Source of the DNA: Lysobacteraceae bacterium NML93-0793
GTDB lineage: Bacteria; Pseudomonadota; Gammaproteobacteria; Xanthomonadales; Xanthomonadaceae
Length of the DNA stretch: 64,000 nucleotides
Direction of reading: 5' to 3'
Assembly: GCA_002324875.1 (NCBI GenBank)
Contig: NTJG01000004.1
Location: forward strand, 124,001-188,000
Part shown: positions 38,000-47,057 of the stretch, piece after piece
Position numbering within the stretch: the stretch's first letter is position 1
Layout of the letters: each line of letters opens with the position of its first letter
Made by a program: the position numbers and the translations under genes
The notes under the pieces: model-generated
Seen by the model: the letters and a program-made list of their open reading frames with translations, nothing else
Databases searched by the model: none
Told to the model about the DNA's origin: nothing

Positions 38000-39796
38000 A
38001 TGTCCATCGCACCGCGTCGCCGCGCGACGCTGTCCGCGCTTGCCGTGTCCCTGTCACTCGCGTTCGGTGCGCTGGCGCCTGCGCTCGCGCAGGACGCGCC
38101 GACGCCCACGCTGGCACCGCCGGCGAATCCCGCCGAATCCGCCTTGCGCGATCTCTACACCGCCGAATGGGACTGGCGACAGGCCGAGTTCGACCGTGTG
38201 CGCGTCGACGGCCGCTGGCAGGCGGGCGAGCGCATGCCGTCGGTGACCCCCGAGGCCTGGGCGCGCCGCGCCGCGTACTGGAAGGCTGTGCTGGCGAAGC
38301 TCGATACGATCCCGCTCGATGCACTCGGCCGCGAGGAGCGCATCAATGCCGAGGTCTTCCGCACCTCGCTCGAGGCCAACGTGGCGAACGCCGACTGGCG
38401 CACGTTCGAGGCGCCCTTCAACAGCGACAGCTTCTTCTGGGGCGGCATCAATCCACGTCAGCCGTATCAGACCGAAGCCGACTGGCGCCGCTTCATCGCG
38501 CGGCTCGGTGACGTGCCGCGTTACTTCGACGAGCAGATCGCGAACATGCGCCGCGGACTCGACCGCGGCTGGAGCGTGCCGCGGGCGACGCTCGACGGCC
38601 GCGACACCACGCTCGTGCCCTATACGCAGACCGGCGAAGACAACCCGCTGCTGGCGACCTTCGAACGCATTCCGGCGTCGATTCCGGAGCCGGCGCGCAC
38701 GCAGCTGCGCGAGCAGGGCCGCCGCGTGGTGCTCGAACAGACGGTGCCGGCTTACACCGCACTGCTGGGCTTCCTGCGCGACGACTATTTCCCGCGCACG
38801 CGCACGACGATCGCAGCGCGGGATCTCCCCGAGGGTCGCGCGTTCTACCAGTCGCAGATCCGCGAGTACGTGACCCGCGACATGAGTCCGCGCGAGATCC
38901 ACGACCTGGGCCTGGCCGAAGTGGCGCGCATCTCGGCCGAGATGCGCGAGGTGATGACGCGCGCCGGCTTCACGGGCACGTTCGAGGAATTTCTGGAGTA
39001 CCTGCGCACCGACCCGAAGTTCTATGCGACCACGCCGCAGCAGCTGCTGTCGCACACCGCGTGGATCGCCAAGAAGATCGACGGCGAACTCAAGCACGTC
39101 GTGGGCACGCTACCCCGTTACCGCTTCACGATCCTGCCGGTGGCCGACGACATCGCGCCGATCTACACCGCGGGCCGTGGCGGCCTGGAGGCGTGCTTCT
39201 TCAACACCTACGATCTGCCGTCGCGGCCGCTGTACAACCTGCCGGCGCTGGTCGCGCACGAATGCGCGCCCGGGCACAGCTTCCAGGCCGCACTCGCGCT
39301 CGAAGCGCCGGCGCGCCCGGACTTCCGCCAGCAGACCTACTTCTCCGGCTACGGCGAAGGCTGGGGCCTCTACACCGAGTGGCTCGGCACGCGCATGGGG
39401 ATCTACGAAACGCCGTACGAGGAGTTCGGCCGCCTGACCTTCGAGATGTGGCGCGCGGCGCGCCTGGTCATCGACACGGGACTGCACGAATACGGCTGGA
39501 GCCGGCAGCAGGCGATCGACTATCTCGCCAGCCACACCGCGCTCGCGCGTCACGACGTGGTGACCGAGGTGGACCGCTACATCTCGTGGCCGGGGCAGGC
39601 GCTGTCGTACTACATCGGCTACAAGACCATCCTCGACCTGCGCGCCGAGGCCGAGCGCGCGCTCGGCACGGCCTTCGACCAGCGCCCGTTCCACGACACG
39701 ATTCTCGACCTGGGCTCGGTGCCACTGCCGGTGCTCGAGGACGAGCTGCGGCGCTTCATCGCCGAGCAGAAGGCAGCGGGTAGACCGCAGGGCTGA
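38000..39796 (+). CDS. Secreted DUF885 family metallopeptidase-like protein
   Basis: The 598-residue precursor has a signal peptide (MSIAPRRRATLSALAVSLSL, AFGALAPALA). The DUF885 zinc motif is H420-E-C-A-P-G-H426 in ALVAHECAPGHSFQAALALE, an HExxPGH signature, with the downstream GYGEGWGLYTEWLG block containing the third ligand region. CCAGGAG precedes ATG 38000. DUF885 proteins are large, mostly helical, and common in Xanthomonadaceae as exported peptidases of unknown substrate. It stands alone after uvrA2. Confidence 0.9.
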   Translation: MSIAPRRRATLSALAVSLSLAFGALAPALAQDAPTPTLAPPANPAESALRDLYTAEWDWRQAEFDRVRVDGRWQAGERMPSVTPEAWARRAAYWKAVLAKLDTIPLDALGREERINAEVFRTSLEANVANADWRTFEAPFNSDSFFWGGINPRQPYQTEADWRRFIARLGDVPRYFDEQIANMRRGLDRGWSVPRATLDGRDTTLVPYTQTGEDNPLLATFERIPASIPEPARTQLREQGRRVVLEQTVPAYTALLGFLRDDYFPRTRTTIAARDLPEGRAFYQSQIREYVTRDMSPREIHDLGLAEVARISAEMREVMTRAGFTGTFEEFLEYLRTDPKFYATTPQQLLSHTAWIAKKIDGELKHVVGTLPRYRFTILPVADDIAPIYTAGRGGLEACFFNTYDLPSRPLYNLPALVAHECAPGHSFQAALALEAPARPDFRQQTYFSGYGEGWGLYTEWLGTRMGIYETPYEEFGRLTFEMWRAARLVIDTGLHEYGWSRQQAIDYLASHTALARHDVVTEVDRYISWPGQALSYYIGYKTILDLRAEAERALGTAFDQRPFHDTILDLGSVPLPVLEDELRRFIAEQKAAGRPQG

Positions 39797-39904
39797 CCGG
39801 AGGCACGCCTGCGCATCGCCGGCACTCGCAGGCGGCGAGTCGGCCGGGTGGGCGCCGCGCCTCGCGTCGTCGTGACGCTTCGCGAGGACGCGCGCTTCGC
39901 CGGC

Positions 39905-40363
39905 TCAGGCTCCGCGCAATCGCTTCTCCATACGCGCGTGGTCACGGCGGTAGCGCTGGGCCGCGCGTGTCTTCTGGGCGTCGGTGAGCAGCTTGCCCGA
40001 GACCTGGAAGAACTTGCGTTCTTCCTCGCGCAGGTGGTGATGCAGCTTCTCCGACAACTGCCTGGCGTTCGCCATCCACGCTGCGCCGGCGTGGTCGCGC
40101 GTCTGCAGGTCCTCGACCAGTTCGTCCATCTCGTGATGCTCGTGCAGCGCATGGCGGGACGCGTCGAGGCCGGCGTCGTGCATCAGAATCGGCGCGTAGA
40201 GAAAGCGCTCCTCGGCCGCGGCATGGGCGGCCAGTTCGATACGCAATTCGGTGAACAGCTCGACGCGACGCGCACCGTGTGCGGGGGCGCGCAGCAGCTT
40301 GCGGCACAACGAACGCTGGCGTTCGTGACTCTCGCGTAGAGCGTCGTAGATCGTCTCGGACAT
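39905..40363 (-). CDS. Hemerythrin-like HHE domain protein
   Basis: The 152-residue four-helix protein has His/Glu ligands spaced as in hemerythrin HHE domains: LRESHERQRSL, AAHAAAEERFLYAPIL, HALHEHHEMDELVED and KLHHHLREEERKFFQ. These can bind a di-iron centre. Family roles include O2, NO or iron sensing and iron-sulfur repair. It is monocistronic and convergent with the DUF885 gene. The specific role is unknown. Confidence 0.88.
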   Translation of the reverse strand: MSETIYDALRESHERQRSLCRKLLRAPAHGARRVELFTELRIELAAHAAAEERFLYAPILMHDAGLDASRHALHEHHEMDELVEDLQTRDHAGAAWMANARQLSEKLHHHLREEERKFFQVSGKLLTDAQKTRAAQRYRRDHARMEKRLRGA

Positions 40364-40520
40364 GGCGAGCTCGGGCGTGGACGGCGTGCGCGCACGGTAT
40401 GTGGTGCGCGGTGGAGCCGGCGTTCACACGCCCCGGACGGGATGCCCATGCTTGAGCGCATCTGCAGCAGGGCCGAGAATCGGCACATCGACCGCGCCGA
40501 TGCGGCTACAGGATGTCCCC

Positions 40521-41324
40521 ATGCAGAACCTCCGCGTGTCCATCGTCCAGGGCGCCACCGTGTGGCACGACCCGGAGGCCAATCGCGCGTATTACGGCGG
40601 ACTCATCGCGCCGCTGACGGGCCGGACCGATCTCGTGGTGCTGCCGGAAACCTTCACCAGCGGCTTCAGCAACGACGCGATCGATCGCGCCGAGGACATG
40701 TGCGGTCCCACGGTGGCGTGGATGCGCGAGCAGGCCGCCGCGCTCGATGCCGCGGTCACCGGCAGCGTGCAACTGCGCGACGGCGACGGGGTGTACAACC
40801 GCATGCTGTGGGCCACGCCGGACGGCGCGTTACAGCATTACGACAAGCGCCACCTGTTCCGCTACGCCAACGAGCACAAGCGCTACGCTGCCGGACGCGA
40901 GCGGCTCACGGTGGAATGGAAAGGCTGGAGGATCAATCCGCAGGTCTGCTACGACCTGCGCTTTCCCGTGTTCTGCCGCAACCGCTACGACGTCGAGCGC
41001 CCGGGCGATCTGGATTTCGATCTGCAGCTGTTCGTCGCCAACTGGCCGGCGGCGCGTGCGTACGCGTGGAAGACCCTGCTGCGCGCACGCGCGATCGAGA
41101 ACCTCTGCTTCGTCGTCGGCGTGAATCGTGTCGGCGTCGACGGCAACGGCATCGCCTATTCGGGCGACAGCGCCGCACTCGATTTTCTGGGCCAGCCGCT
41201 CAGCGAATGCACCGACGCCGAGCAGGTGACCACGACCACGCTGTCGGCCGCCGACCTGGCCGCCCATCGCGAACGGTTCCCGGCGATGCTGGATGCGGAT
41301 CGCTTCGAGTTGAGAGAGCGCTGA
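40521..41324 (+). CDS. Nitrilase-superfamily amidohydrolase (omega-amidase/YafV-like)
   Basis: The 267-residue enzyme has the nitrilase triad: E43 in LVVLPETFTSGF, K109 in HYDKRHLF and C143 in PQVCYDLRFPVF. The motifs GFSNDAI and FRYANEHKRYAAGRERL match YafV/Nit2 omega-amidases, which hydrolyse alpha-ketoglutaramate or alpha-ketosuccinamate in glutamine transaminase salvage of methionine. AGGA lies 7-10 nt before the ATG. No methionine-salvage gene is adjacent. Confidence 0.9.
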   Translation: MQNLRVSIVQGATVWHDPEANRAYYGGLIAPLTGRTDLVVLPETFTSGFSNDAIDRAEDMCGPTVAWMREQAAALDAAVTGSVQLRDGDGVYNRMLWATPDGALQHYDKRHLFRYANEHKRYAAGRERLTVEWKGWRINPQVCYDLRFPVFCRNRYDVERPGDLDFDLQLFVANWPAARAYAWKTLLRARAIENLCFVVGVNRVGVDGNGIAYSGDSAALDFLGQPLSECTDAEQVTTTTLSAADLAAHRERFPAMLDADRFELRER

Positions 41325-41416
41325 GCGGTGCAGGGCGCTGGCGCCTTCGCAGCGACTCCAGCCGGGCAGTGCGGCGCGATGATACGCCGTGTGCAGGAAC
41401 CTGGACTTGCAAACGA

Positions 41417-41438
41417 CACGGGGCCCGAAGGCCCCGTG
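41417..41438 (-). terminator. Hairpin terminator for the scpA-scpB-rluB unit
   Basis: CACGGGGCC (41417-41425) and GGCCCCGTG (41430-41438) form a perfect 9-bp stem with a CGAA loop. It lies 22 bp past the rluB stop in the leftward direction, and only three T follow on that strand. It may also block read-through from the opposing nitrilase gene. Confidence 0.65.
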
Positions 41439-41460
41439 CGGGATCACTGGTGTAGACGCC

Positions 41461-43023
41461 TCAGCGATTGCCGCCGCGCGGCCCCCGGTTGCCACCGCCG
41501 CCCGGACGTCCGCCGGGACCGCGATTGCCTCCCGGACCACGGCCACCCGGGCCACCCTTGGGACCCCGGTTGCCGCCCGGACGCGGGCCGCGCGGGCCGG
41601 CGTTGGGGTTGAAACTGCCGGGATTGGCATGGTCGGACGGGAAGCTCGGCGCACTGTCGGGATGCCCGTAGGGCGCACGCGGGCGACCCTGGCCACCACC
41701 GCCACCGCCACCGGCGGAACGCGAAGCCCACGGCCCCTGTCCGCCGCCACCCGGGCCGCGCTTCTTCGCGCCCGCGCCGCCATAGGGCTTCTTCGGACCG
41801 CGGCCGTCGGCATTGCGATGGCCTGTGGGGCCGGTCTCCACGCCATCGGGCACGTACCAGGTGCGGAACGCGGCCGGGTTGCCTTCGGGCAGGCCGCGCG
41901 CGCCCTTGTCGGCACGCTGCTTGAACGGCTTCTGTGACTGCTTGGCCGCGGCGTCGCCGCTGACCGTCAGGCCGCCGTGGGCCTTGCGCGGGCCGCCACG
42001 GCCACGGCCGCGGTCCTCGCGCACGTTGTCGAAACGGCGCAGCTCACGGCCCTCGTCGGCGCCACTGTTCTGGCCGTTGACGTAGGCCTTGCCGGTGCCG
42101 CCCTTGCCGAGATGCACCGTCGACTTGCCCGCCTTGCGCTGGCCGATCACCGGCTGCAGCGTCAACGCCGGCGGCGGCCCTTCCTCGAGCTTGAGTTCCT
42201 TGCGCAGGCTTTCGACCTGCGCCTCCGGCAGCTCCTGCGACTGGCCGCGCAGCAAGGGCTGCGGCAGCACGACGTTGCCGTAGCGCACGCGCTTGAGTCG
42301 GCTGACCTGGCACCCCTGCGATTCCCACAGGCGGCGCACTTCGCGGTTGCGGCCTTCCTTGAGCAGCACCTGGTACCAGTCGTGCGAATCGGTGCCGCCG
42401 ATGCGTTCGATCTCATCGAACTTGGCCGGCCCGTCCTCCAGCGCGACGCCGCGCTTGAGGCGGTCGACGATCTTGTCCGACACCGTGTCCTCGCCTTCGG
42501 GCGCGCGCACGCGGCAGACGTACTCGCGTTCGACCTCGTAGGAGGGATGCATCATCGCGTTGGCGAGTTCACCGTCGGTGGTCAGCAGCAGCAGGCCAGT
42601 GGTGTTGATGTCGAGGCGGCCGATCGCGATCCAGCGTGCGCCCTTGAGCGCGGGCAGGGCGTCGAAGATCGTCGGGCGGCCTTCGGGATCCTCGCGCGTG
42701 GTCACTTCGCCTTCGGGCTTGTTGTAGATCAGCACGCGCGCCGGTTCGGTCAGTGCGCTGGCGACGAAGACCTTGCCGTCGAGTTCGACCCGGTCGCCAC
42801 CTTTGATCGACATGCCGGTCAGTGCGGCTTCGCCGTTGACCTTGACCAGGCCGTCGGCGATGCGCTGCTCGAGCGCGCGGCGCGAGCCGAGGCCGGCCTG
42901 GGCCAGCACCTTGTGCAGGCGCTCTTCGAGCTTGGGGGCGGCGTCCGCGGCCGGCGCTTCGCCACGCTTGAGCGACAGCGGCGAACGGGCGGGCTTGTCG
43001 GGGGAATTGCGATGTTGCGTCAT
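41461..43023 (-). CDS. rluB: 23S rRNA pseudouridine(2605) synthase RluB with Arg-Gly tail
   Basis: The 520-residue protein makes pseudouridine 2605 in 23S rRNA. An S4 RNA-binding domain (RLHKVLAQAGLGSRRALEQR) is followed by the RsuA/RluB catalytic core with GRLDINTTGLLLLT, where D138 is the catalytic Asp. Further core motifs are KEGRNREVRRLWES and RVRYGNVVLP. The core ends near residue 290. The remaining 230 residues are low-complexity, rich in Gly, Arg and Pro, with repeated GGNRGP and RGGPGG units. E. coli RluB is 291 residues, so the tail is an extension. The ATG overlaps the scpB stop. Confidence 0.93.
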   Translation of the reverse strand: MTQHRNSPDKPARSPLSLKRGEAPAADAAPKLEERLHKVLAQAGLGSRRALEQRIADGLVKVNGEAALTGMSIKGGDRVELDGKVFVASALTEPARVLIYNKPEGEVTTREDPEGRPTIFDALPALKGARWIAIGRLDINTTGLLLLTTDGELANAMMHPSYEVEREYVCRVRAPEGEDTVSDKIVDRLKRGVALEDGPAKFDEIERIGGTDSHDWYQVLLKEGRNREVRRLWESQGCQVSRLKRVRYGNVVLPQPLLRGQSQELPEAQVESLRKELKLEEGPPPALTLQPVIGQRKAGKSTVHLGKGGTGKAYVNGQNSGADEGRELRRFDNVREDRGRGRGGPRKAHGGLTVSGDAAAKQSQKPFKQRADKGARGLPEGNPAAFRTWYVPDGVETGPTGHRNADGRGPKKPYGGAGAKKRGPGGGGQGPWASRSAGGGGGGGQGRPRAPYGHPDSAPSFPSDHANPGSFNPNAGPRGPRPGGNRGPKGGPGGRGPGGNRGPGGRPGGGGNRGPRGGNR

Positions 43024-43868
43024 GAAGTACTCCGGTCGCTGTCGCCGTCGGCGGCGAGGGCGTTGTGTGGTTCGGGATCCTGGGCGCCGGCATCGGCGTC
43101 CGTGTCGGGGTGCGGCGTGGTGGCGTCGTCATCGCTGGCGGCGCCGGGGTCGTGATCGGGTGGGGGCGCGTCTGCGTCCGGGGTGTCGTGAACGCCAGCC
43201 GCGTGATCGGTGGCGTCGCCGGCGTCCGCTTCGGGCGCGGCGATGTTGCCCACCGCGCGGTCGTCCGGATCGCCGTTGCCATCGCCGTCGTCCGGATCGC
43301 GGATGTCGGCGCCGGTCAGGCGCAACTGGGGGTCGAGCTCGGCGAAGTCCTTGAGTTCCGACAATGGCGGCAGCTCGTCGAGACGCTTGAGCCCGAAATA
43401 GTCGAGAAAGCCCTTGGTCGTGCCCAGCAGTTCGGGGCGTCCGGGCATGTCGCGATGGCCGACGACGCGGATCCACTCGCGCTCTTCCAGCGCCTTGATG
43501 ATGTTGCTGTTGGTGGCCACGCCGCGCACCTGTTCGATCTCACCGCGGGTGATCGGCTGGCGGTAGGCGATCAGGGCCAGCGTTTCAAGCGTGGCGCGCG
43601 TGTAGCGGGTCTGGCGCTCGGTCCACAACCGGCTCACCCACACGTGCACGTCGCTGCGCACCTGGTAGCGCCAGCCCGAGGCCAGCTCGACCAGTTCGAC
43701 GCCGCGCTCGGCGCAGGCGGCCTGCAACTCGTCGAGTGCCTGGCGGATGCTGCCGTCGGGTGCGGGCTCGTCCAGCGTGAACAGCGCGCCGAGCTGGGCC
43801 ACGCTGAGAGGCTGCGACGAGGCGAGCAGGGCGGCCTCGACGATGCGATTGATGAAAGGCTGGTCCAT
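43020..43868 (-). CDS. scpB: Segregation and condensation protein ScpB
   Basis: The 282-residue kleisin-partner subunit of the SMC-ScpAB condensin has paired winged helices in INRIVEAALLASSQPLSVAQ and TLALIAYRQPITRGEIEQVR, then GVATNSNIIKALEEREWIR and LLGTTKGFLDYFGLKRLDEL. The conserved part ends near residue 190. A 90-residue acidic tail rich in Asp, Ala and Pro follows, which is unusual in length. ATG 43868 starts at MDQPFINRIVEAALL; an upstream in-frame ATG would overlap scpA and lacks conservation. Confidence 0.93.
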   Translation of the reverse strand: MDQPFINRIVEAALLASSQPLSVAQLGALFTLDEPAPDGSIRQALDELQAACAERGVELVELASGWRYQVRSDVHVWVSRLWTERQTRYTRATLETLALIAYRQPITRGEIEQVRGVATNSNIIKALEEREWIRVVGHRDMPGRPELLGTTKGFLDYFGLKRLDELPPLSELKDFAELDPQLRLTGADIRDPDDGDGNGDPDDRAVGNIAAPEADAGDATDHAAGVHDTPDADAPPPDHDPGAASDDDATTPHPDTDADAGAQDPEPHNALAADGDSDRSTS

Positions 43869-43911
43869 CGGGTGTCCGGGCTCGGGACTCAGGAAATGAA
43901 CGGTGTGCGGG

Positions 43912-44817
43912 TCATGGCGATTCGGGCACGTCGTCGTCGAACTCGCTCGAGAACGCGCTCGGCGGTGCGCCGCCGTCGGCATCCGCCAGCGACTTGATGT
44001 AGATCGGCGCCAGCGGCGCTTCCTGCACGATGTCGAGCAGGCGCTCCTTGGTGAGTTCCAGCACCGAGAGGAAGGTCACCACCACGCCGAGACGGCCTTC
44101 TTCGGGATCGAACAGCGTCTCGAAGCGGTGGAAATGCCCACCCGCGAGCCGGGTCAGCACCTCGCCCATGCGCTGGCGCACGCTGAGCGCGTCGCGCCGG
44201 ATCGCGTGGCCGGTGAACAGCTCGGCGCGCTTGAGCACGTCGTGCAGCGCAAGCAGCATCTCGCGCAGGTCCACCGGCGGCGGCTCGCGGACCACGTCGT
44301 GATCCGGCAGCGCCGCCTGGGCGGGCACGGTGTCGCGATCCTGCCGGGGCAGACGGTCGATGTCCTCGGCCGCCTGCTTGAAGCGTTCGTACTCCTGCAA
44401 CCGGCGGACCAGCTCGGCACGCGGATCGCCTTCCTCGCCTTCTTCGGCCGGCGGCCGCGGCAGCAGCATCCGCGATTTGATCTCCGCCAGGATCGCGGCC
44501 ATCACCAGGTACTCGGCCGCCAGCTCGAAGCGCAGCTCCTGCATCACGCCGATGTAGTCGACGTACTGCCGGGTGATGTCGGCGACCGGGATGTCGAGGA
44601 TGTCGAGGTTCTGCCGACGGATCAGGTACAGCAGCAGATCGAGCGGGCCTTCGAACGCCTCCAGGATCACCTCCAGCGCGTCCGGCGGGATGTACAGGTC
44701 CTGCGGGATCTGCAGCACCGGCTGGCCGTGCACCAGCGCCAGGCGCATCTCCTGCTGCTGCGGCGAAAGCGCGGCAGCAGGCGCCGGCGCGCTGGCGTCG
44801 GAGGCGGGCTGGTTCAT
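43912..44817 (-). CDS. scpA: Segregation and condensation protein ScpA
   Basis: The 301-residue kleisin of the bacterial condensin complex has the N-terminal motif FEGPLDLLLYLIRRQNLDIL, then DIPVADITRQYVDYI and EYLVMAAILAEIKSRMLLPR. The C-terminal winged helix includes VVTFLSVLELTKERLLDIVQ. The N-terminus has a 30-residue Ala/Pro-rich lead. It is the first gene of a leftward unit with scpB and rluB, an order conserved in related gammaproteobacteria. Confidence 0.95.
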   Translation of the reverse strand: MNQPASDASAPAPAAALSPQQQEMRLALVHGQPVLQIPQDLYIPPDALEVILEAFEGPLDLLLYLIRRQNLDILDIPVADITRQYVDYIGVMQELRFELAAEYLVMAAILAEIKSRMLLPRPPAEEGEEGDPRAELVRRLQEYERFKQAAEDIDRLPRQDRDTVPAQAALPDHDVVREPPPVDLREMLLALHDVLKRAELFTGHAIRRDALSVRQRMGEVLTRLAGGHFHRFETLFDPEEGRLGVVVTFLSVLELTKERLLDIVQEAPLAPIYIKSLADADGGAPPSAFSSEFDDDVPESP

Positions 44818-45211
44818 TCGGTTCGCGGCCCTGCAGGCACGCTCGGGAACGGGATCACGGGTGAGGCATCACTGCTGACTGGCATGACGGGACAGCGGGC
44901 GCTGGGCACGGGTCCGGATCGGTGCGCGGCGCAGGCCGGCGCGGATACGGCGGTATTGCGGGACGTCTTCGGCCGGATGCCGTACACGACACGCGACTGC
45001 GGATGCAGCGCGGAGATCGGAGGGCGTCGGGCCGGGCCGGTGGGGTGACCGCGATTCGGAGGGCGCTGGTGCGCACCGCTGCGGATAACTGGCCGGAATA
45101 CTGTGGCACAGGGTACGCGCAGCGCCGGGGCGCTGTCCAGCGCAGTCGCCGCGCGCTGTGTGCTCGCAAACGTCCTACACTTGCCGCCGCTGTTTCGACG
45201 GGGTGTGGACG
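44818..45211. other. 394-bp gap between scpA and the YciI-like gene
   Basis: No convincing frame is seen on either strand. The stretch should carry the divergent promoters for scpA (leftward) and the YciI-like gene (rightward), but no strong -35/-10 pair could be picked out by eye. Confidence 0.5.
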
Positions 45212-45511
45212 ATGTGGTACGCGATCGAGGGATACGACGGCGCCGACGTGCTCGAGCGACGCCTGGCGGCGCGGTCGGCGCATCTCGAGCGTCTGCTCGC
45301 GTTGCGTGATGCCGGTCGGCTGCTGCTGGCCGGGCCGTGCCCGGCAATCGACGCCGAGGATCCGGGTGCAGCGGGCTTCACCGGCAGCATCGTCGTCGCG
45401 GAGTTCGAGTCCCTCGATGCGGCGCGCGCCTGGGCCGACGCCGATCCGTATGTGGACGCCGGCGTCTACGCGCGAGTGGACGTGCGGCCGTTCCGGCCCG
45501 TGCTGCCCTGA
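45212..45511 (+). CDS. YciI family protein
   Basis: The 99-residue alpha+beta barrel of the YciI/YCII-related family begins [20 protein letters not shown]. It contains [24 protein letters not shown] and the [20 protein letters not shown] segment, with the conserved His and Asp pair characteristic of the family. ATG 45212 follows GGGGTGTGG. In many gammaproteobacteria yciI neighbours the septation gene yciB; that gene is not here. Biochemical role is unproven. Confidence 0.88.
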   Translation: MWYAIEGYDGADVLERRLAARSAHLERLLALRDAGRLLLAGPCPAIDAEDPGAAGFTGSIVVAEFESLDAARAWADADPYVDAGVYARVDVRPFRPVLP

Positions 45512-45649
45512 CGCATCGCGACAAGATGCCGCTGCCGGATGGCGGCCCATCGCTGCGGCCGCGTCGTCGGCCAGGACCCGGCGCCGCACGCATGCGCGAT
45601 GCTGCGCCGCAGCGCTCGCGGATGTGACGCAAAGTTTGCAGAAGTGACC

Positions 45650-45663
45650 TGGAAACGCTTACA
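45650..45663. promoter_or_regulatory. LacI-family operator (autoregulatory)
   Basis: TGGAAACGCTTACA fits the general LacI/GalR operator pattern TGnAAnCGnTTnCA exactly, with the central CpG. It lies 32 bp upstream of the lacI-family ATG at 45696. Confidence 0.85.
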
Positions 45664-45695
45664 TTCGCGCCGTTCGCCGTGAGCGGGGTACTCGA

Positions 45696-46721
45696 ATGGG
45701 TGTGACCATCAAGGATGTCGCGAAAGCCGCCAGCGTGTCGGTGGCGACGGTGTCGCGCGCCCTCAATGGTCACCAGAACGTGGCCGAGGCTGTCCGCGCC
45801 CGGGTACTCGAGGCCGCGGCGGCCCTGCGCTACAGCCCGCATCATGCCGCGCGCAGCCTCAGCAGCCGGCGCACCCAGACGGTCGGCGTGGTGCTGCCCG
45901 ACCTGCACGGTGAATTCTTCTCCGAACTGATGCGCGGCATCGACCAGGTCGCGCGCACGCGCGGGCTGCATGTGCTGGTGTCCAGCTATCACGGCAATCC
46001 GGTGGAGCAGGGCGCCGCGTTGCGCGCGATGCGCGGCCGGGTCGATGGCCTTCTGCTGCTGTCGCCGTATGTGCACGATGCCGACTTTCTCGCCCAGAAC
46101 ATCGACGCCAGCCTGCCGCTTGTGCTGATGAACTCCGCCGGCCCGGTGGAGCGCGTGTCGATCGGCATCGACAACTACGGGGGGGCGCGTGAAATGGTGC
46201 GGCATCTCGTCGACGCCGGACACCGGCGCATCGCCTTTCTCGGCGGTCCGGACGACAACGACGACGCGCGCGAGCGGCTGCGCGGCTATCGTGACGGCCT
46301 GGCTGCGGCCGGGCCTGCATTTCAACCCTGGGAATTCCCCGGCCGGTTCGACGAGGATTCCGGCCACCAGGCCGGGCAGGCCCTGCTCGCGATGGAGACG
46401 CGGCCCGACGCCGTATTCGCGGCCAACGACACCATGGCCATCGCCTGTATCTATGCGCTCGGTCGCGGCGGTGTACGCACGCCGGACGAGATCGCCGTCG
46501 TCGGTTTCGACGACATTCCGCTTGCACGCTACGTTCACCCCGCGCTAACGACGATGCGCGTCGACATCGCTGAACTGGGGGCGCGCGCGCTGCGGGTGCT
46601 GCTCGATTCCGATGCCGGAAGCGATACGACACCGGGCTCGACCCGGGGCTTGCAACCGGCGCTGGTGGTTCGCGATTCCTGCGGCGCACACCGCATCGAC
46701 GGCGCACCAACGCCCGGCTAG
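45696..46721 (+). CDS. LacI-family transcriptional repressor
   Basis: The 341-residue LacI/GalR regulator has the DNA-binding domain VTIKDVAKAASVSVATVSRA (residues 3-22), the hinge YSPHHAARSLSSRRT, and a periplasmic-binding-type effector domain (TVGVVLPDLHGEFFSELMRG through IAVVGFDDIPLARYVHP). A LacI operator lies just upstream, and a second near-match lies before the GH144-like gene, so it probably controls the whole 45.7-58.4 kb glycan locus and is relieved by an imported sugar. The effector is not deducible. Confidence 0.92.
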   Translation: MGVTIKDVAKAASVSVATVSRALNGHQNVAEAVRARVLEAAAALRYSPHHAARSLSSRRTQTVGVVLPDLHGEFFSELMRGIDQVARTRGLHVLVSSYHGNPVEQGAALRAMRGRVDGLLLLSPYVHDADFLAQNIDASLPLVLMNSAGPVERVSIGIDNYGGAREMVRHLVDAGHRRIAFLGGPDDNDDARERLRGYRDGLAAAGPAFQPWEFPGRFDEDSGHQAGQALLAMETRPDAVFAANDTMAIACIYALGRGGVRTPDEIAVVGFDDIPLARYVHPALTTMRVDIAELGARALRVLLDSDAGSDTTPGSTRGLQPALVVRDSCGAHRIDGAPTPG

Positions 46722-47057
46722 ACGACACGCACGACACCAGGAGCCTTGGGAGGGGATCTGGATGAGGACTGAGCCATCTGGTGTCGCGTGCGCGCCGCAG
46801 CAGCAGACGCGCGCCGACCTTGAACCCTGCGGATACGCCGGCCTGCGTGGCGATCGGCGCTGTCCTGCAGATGTTTCCCGCATTCCTGTCGCGATCGCTT
46901 CGCCACTCGGCGATCCGGATCGCACCCACTCCGATTTTCGTCGTCTCCGTCGCAGGCCTGCCGCGCAGGCTCGACGGGTACGCCGTGCGCCGCAAGATGC
47001 AGCGCCGTTCAACCGGCCCGTTCTTCCACCGTTTTTACGATTCCAGTGAGAGCTTCC
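46722..47057. other. 336-bp intergenic region with an inverted repeat
   Basis: CGACACCAG (46732-46740) is complementary to CTGGTGTCG (46779-46787) across 38 bp, giving a hairpin just after the lacI stop that could attenuate read-through. No LacI-type operator or protein-like frame is visible in the remainder, which must include the receptor promoter. Confidence 0.45.

Noticed and set aside
46612-47049. A frame continuing from lacI toward the receptor
   Set aside because: Mostly a shadow of the lacI 3' end followed by Arg/Ala-rich translation without a domain.
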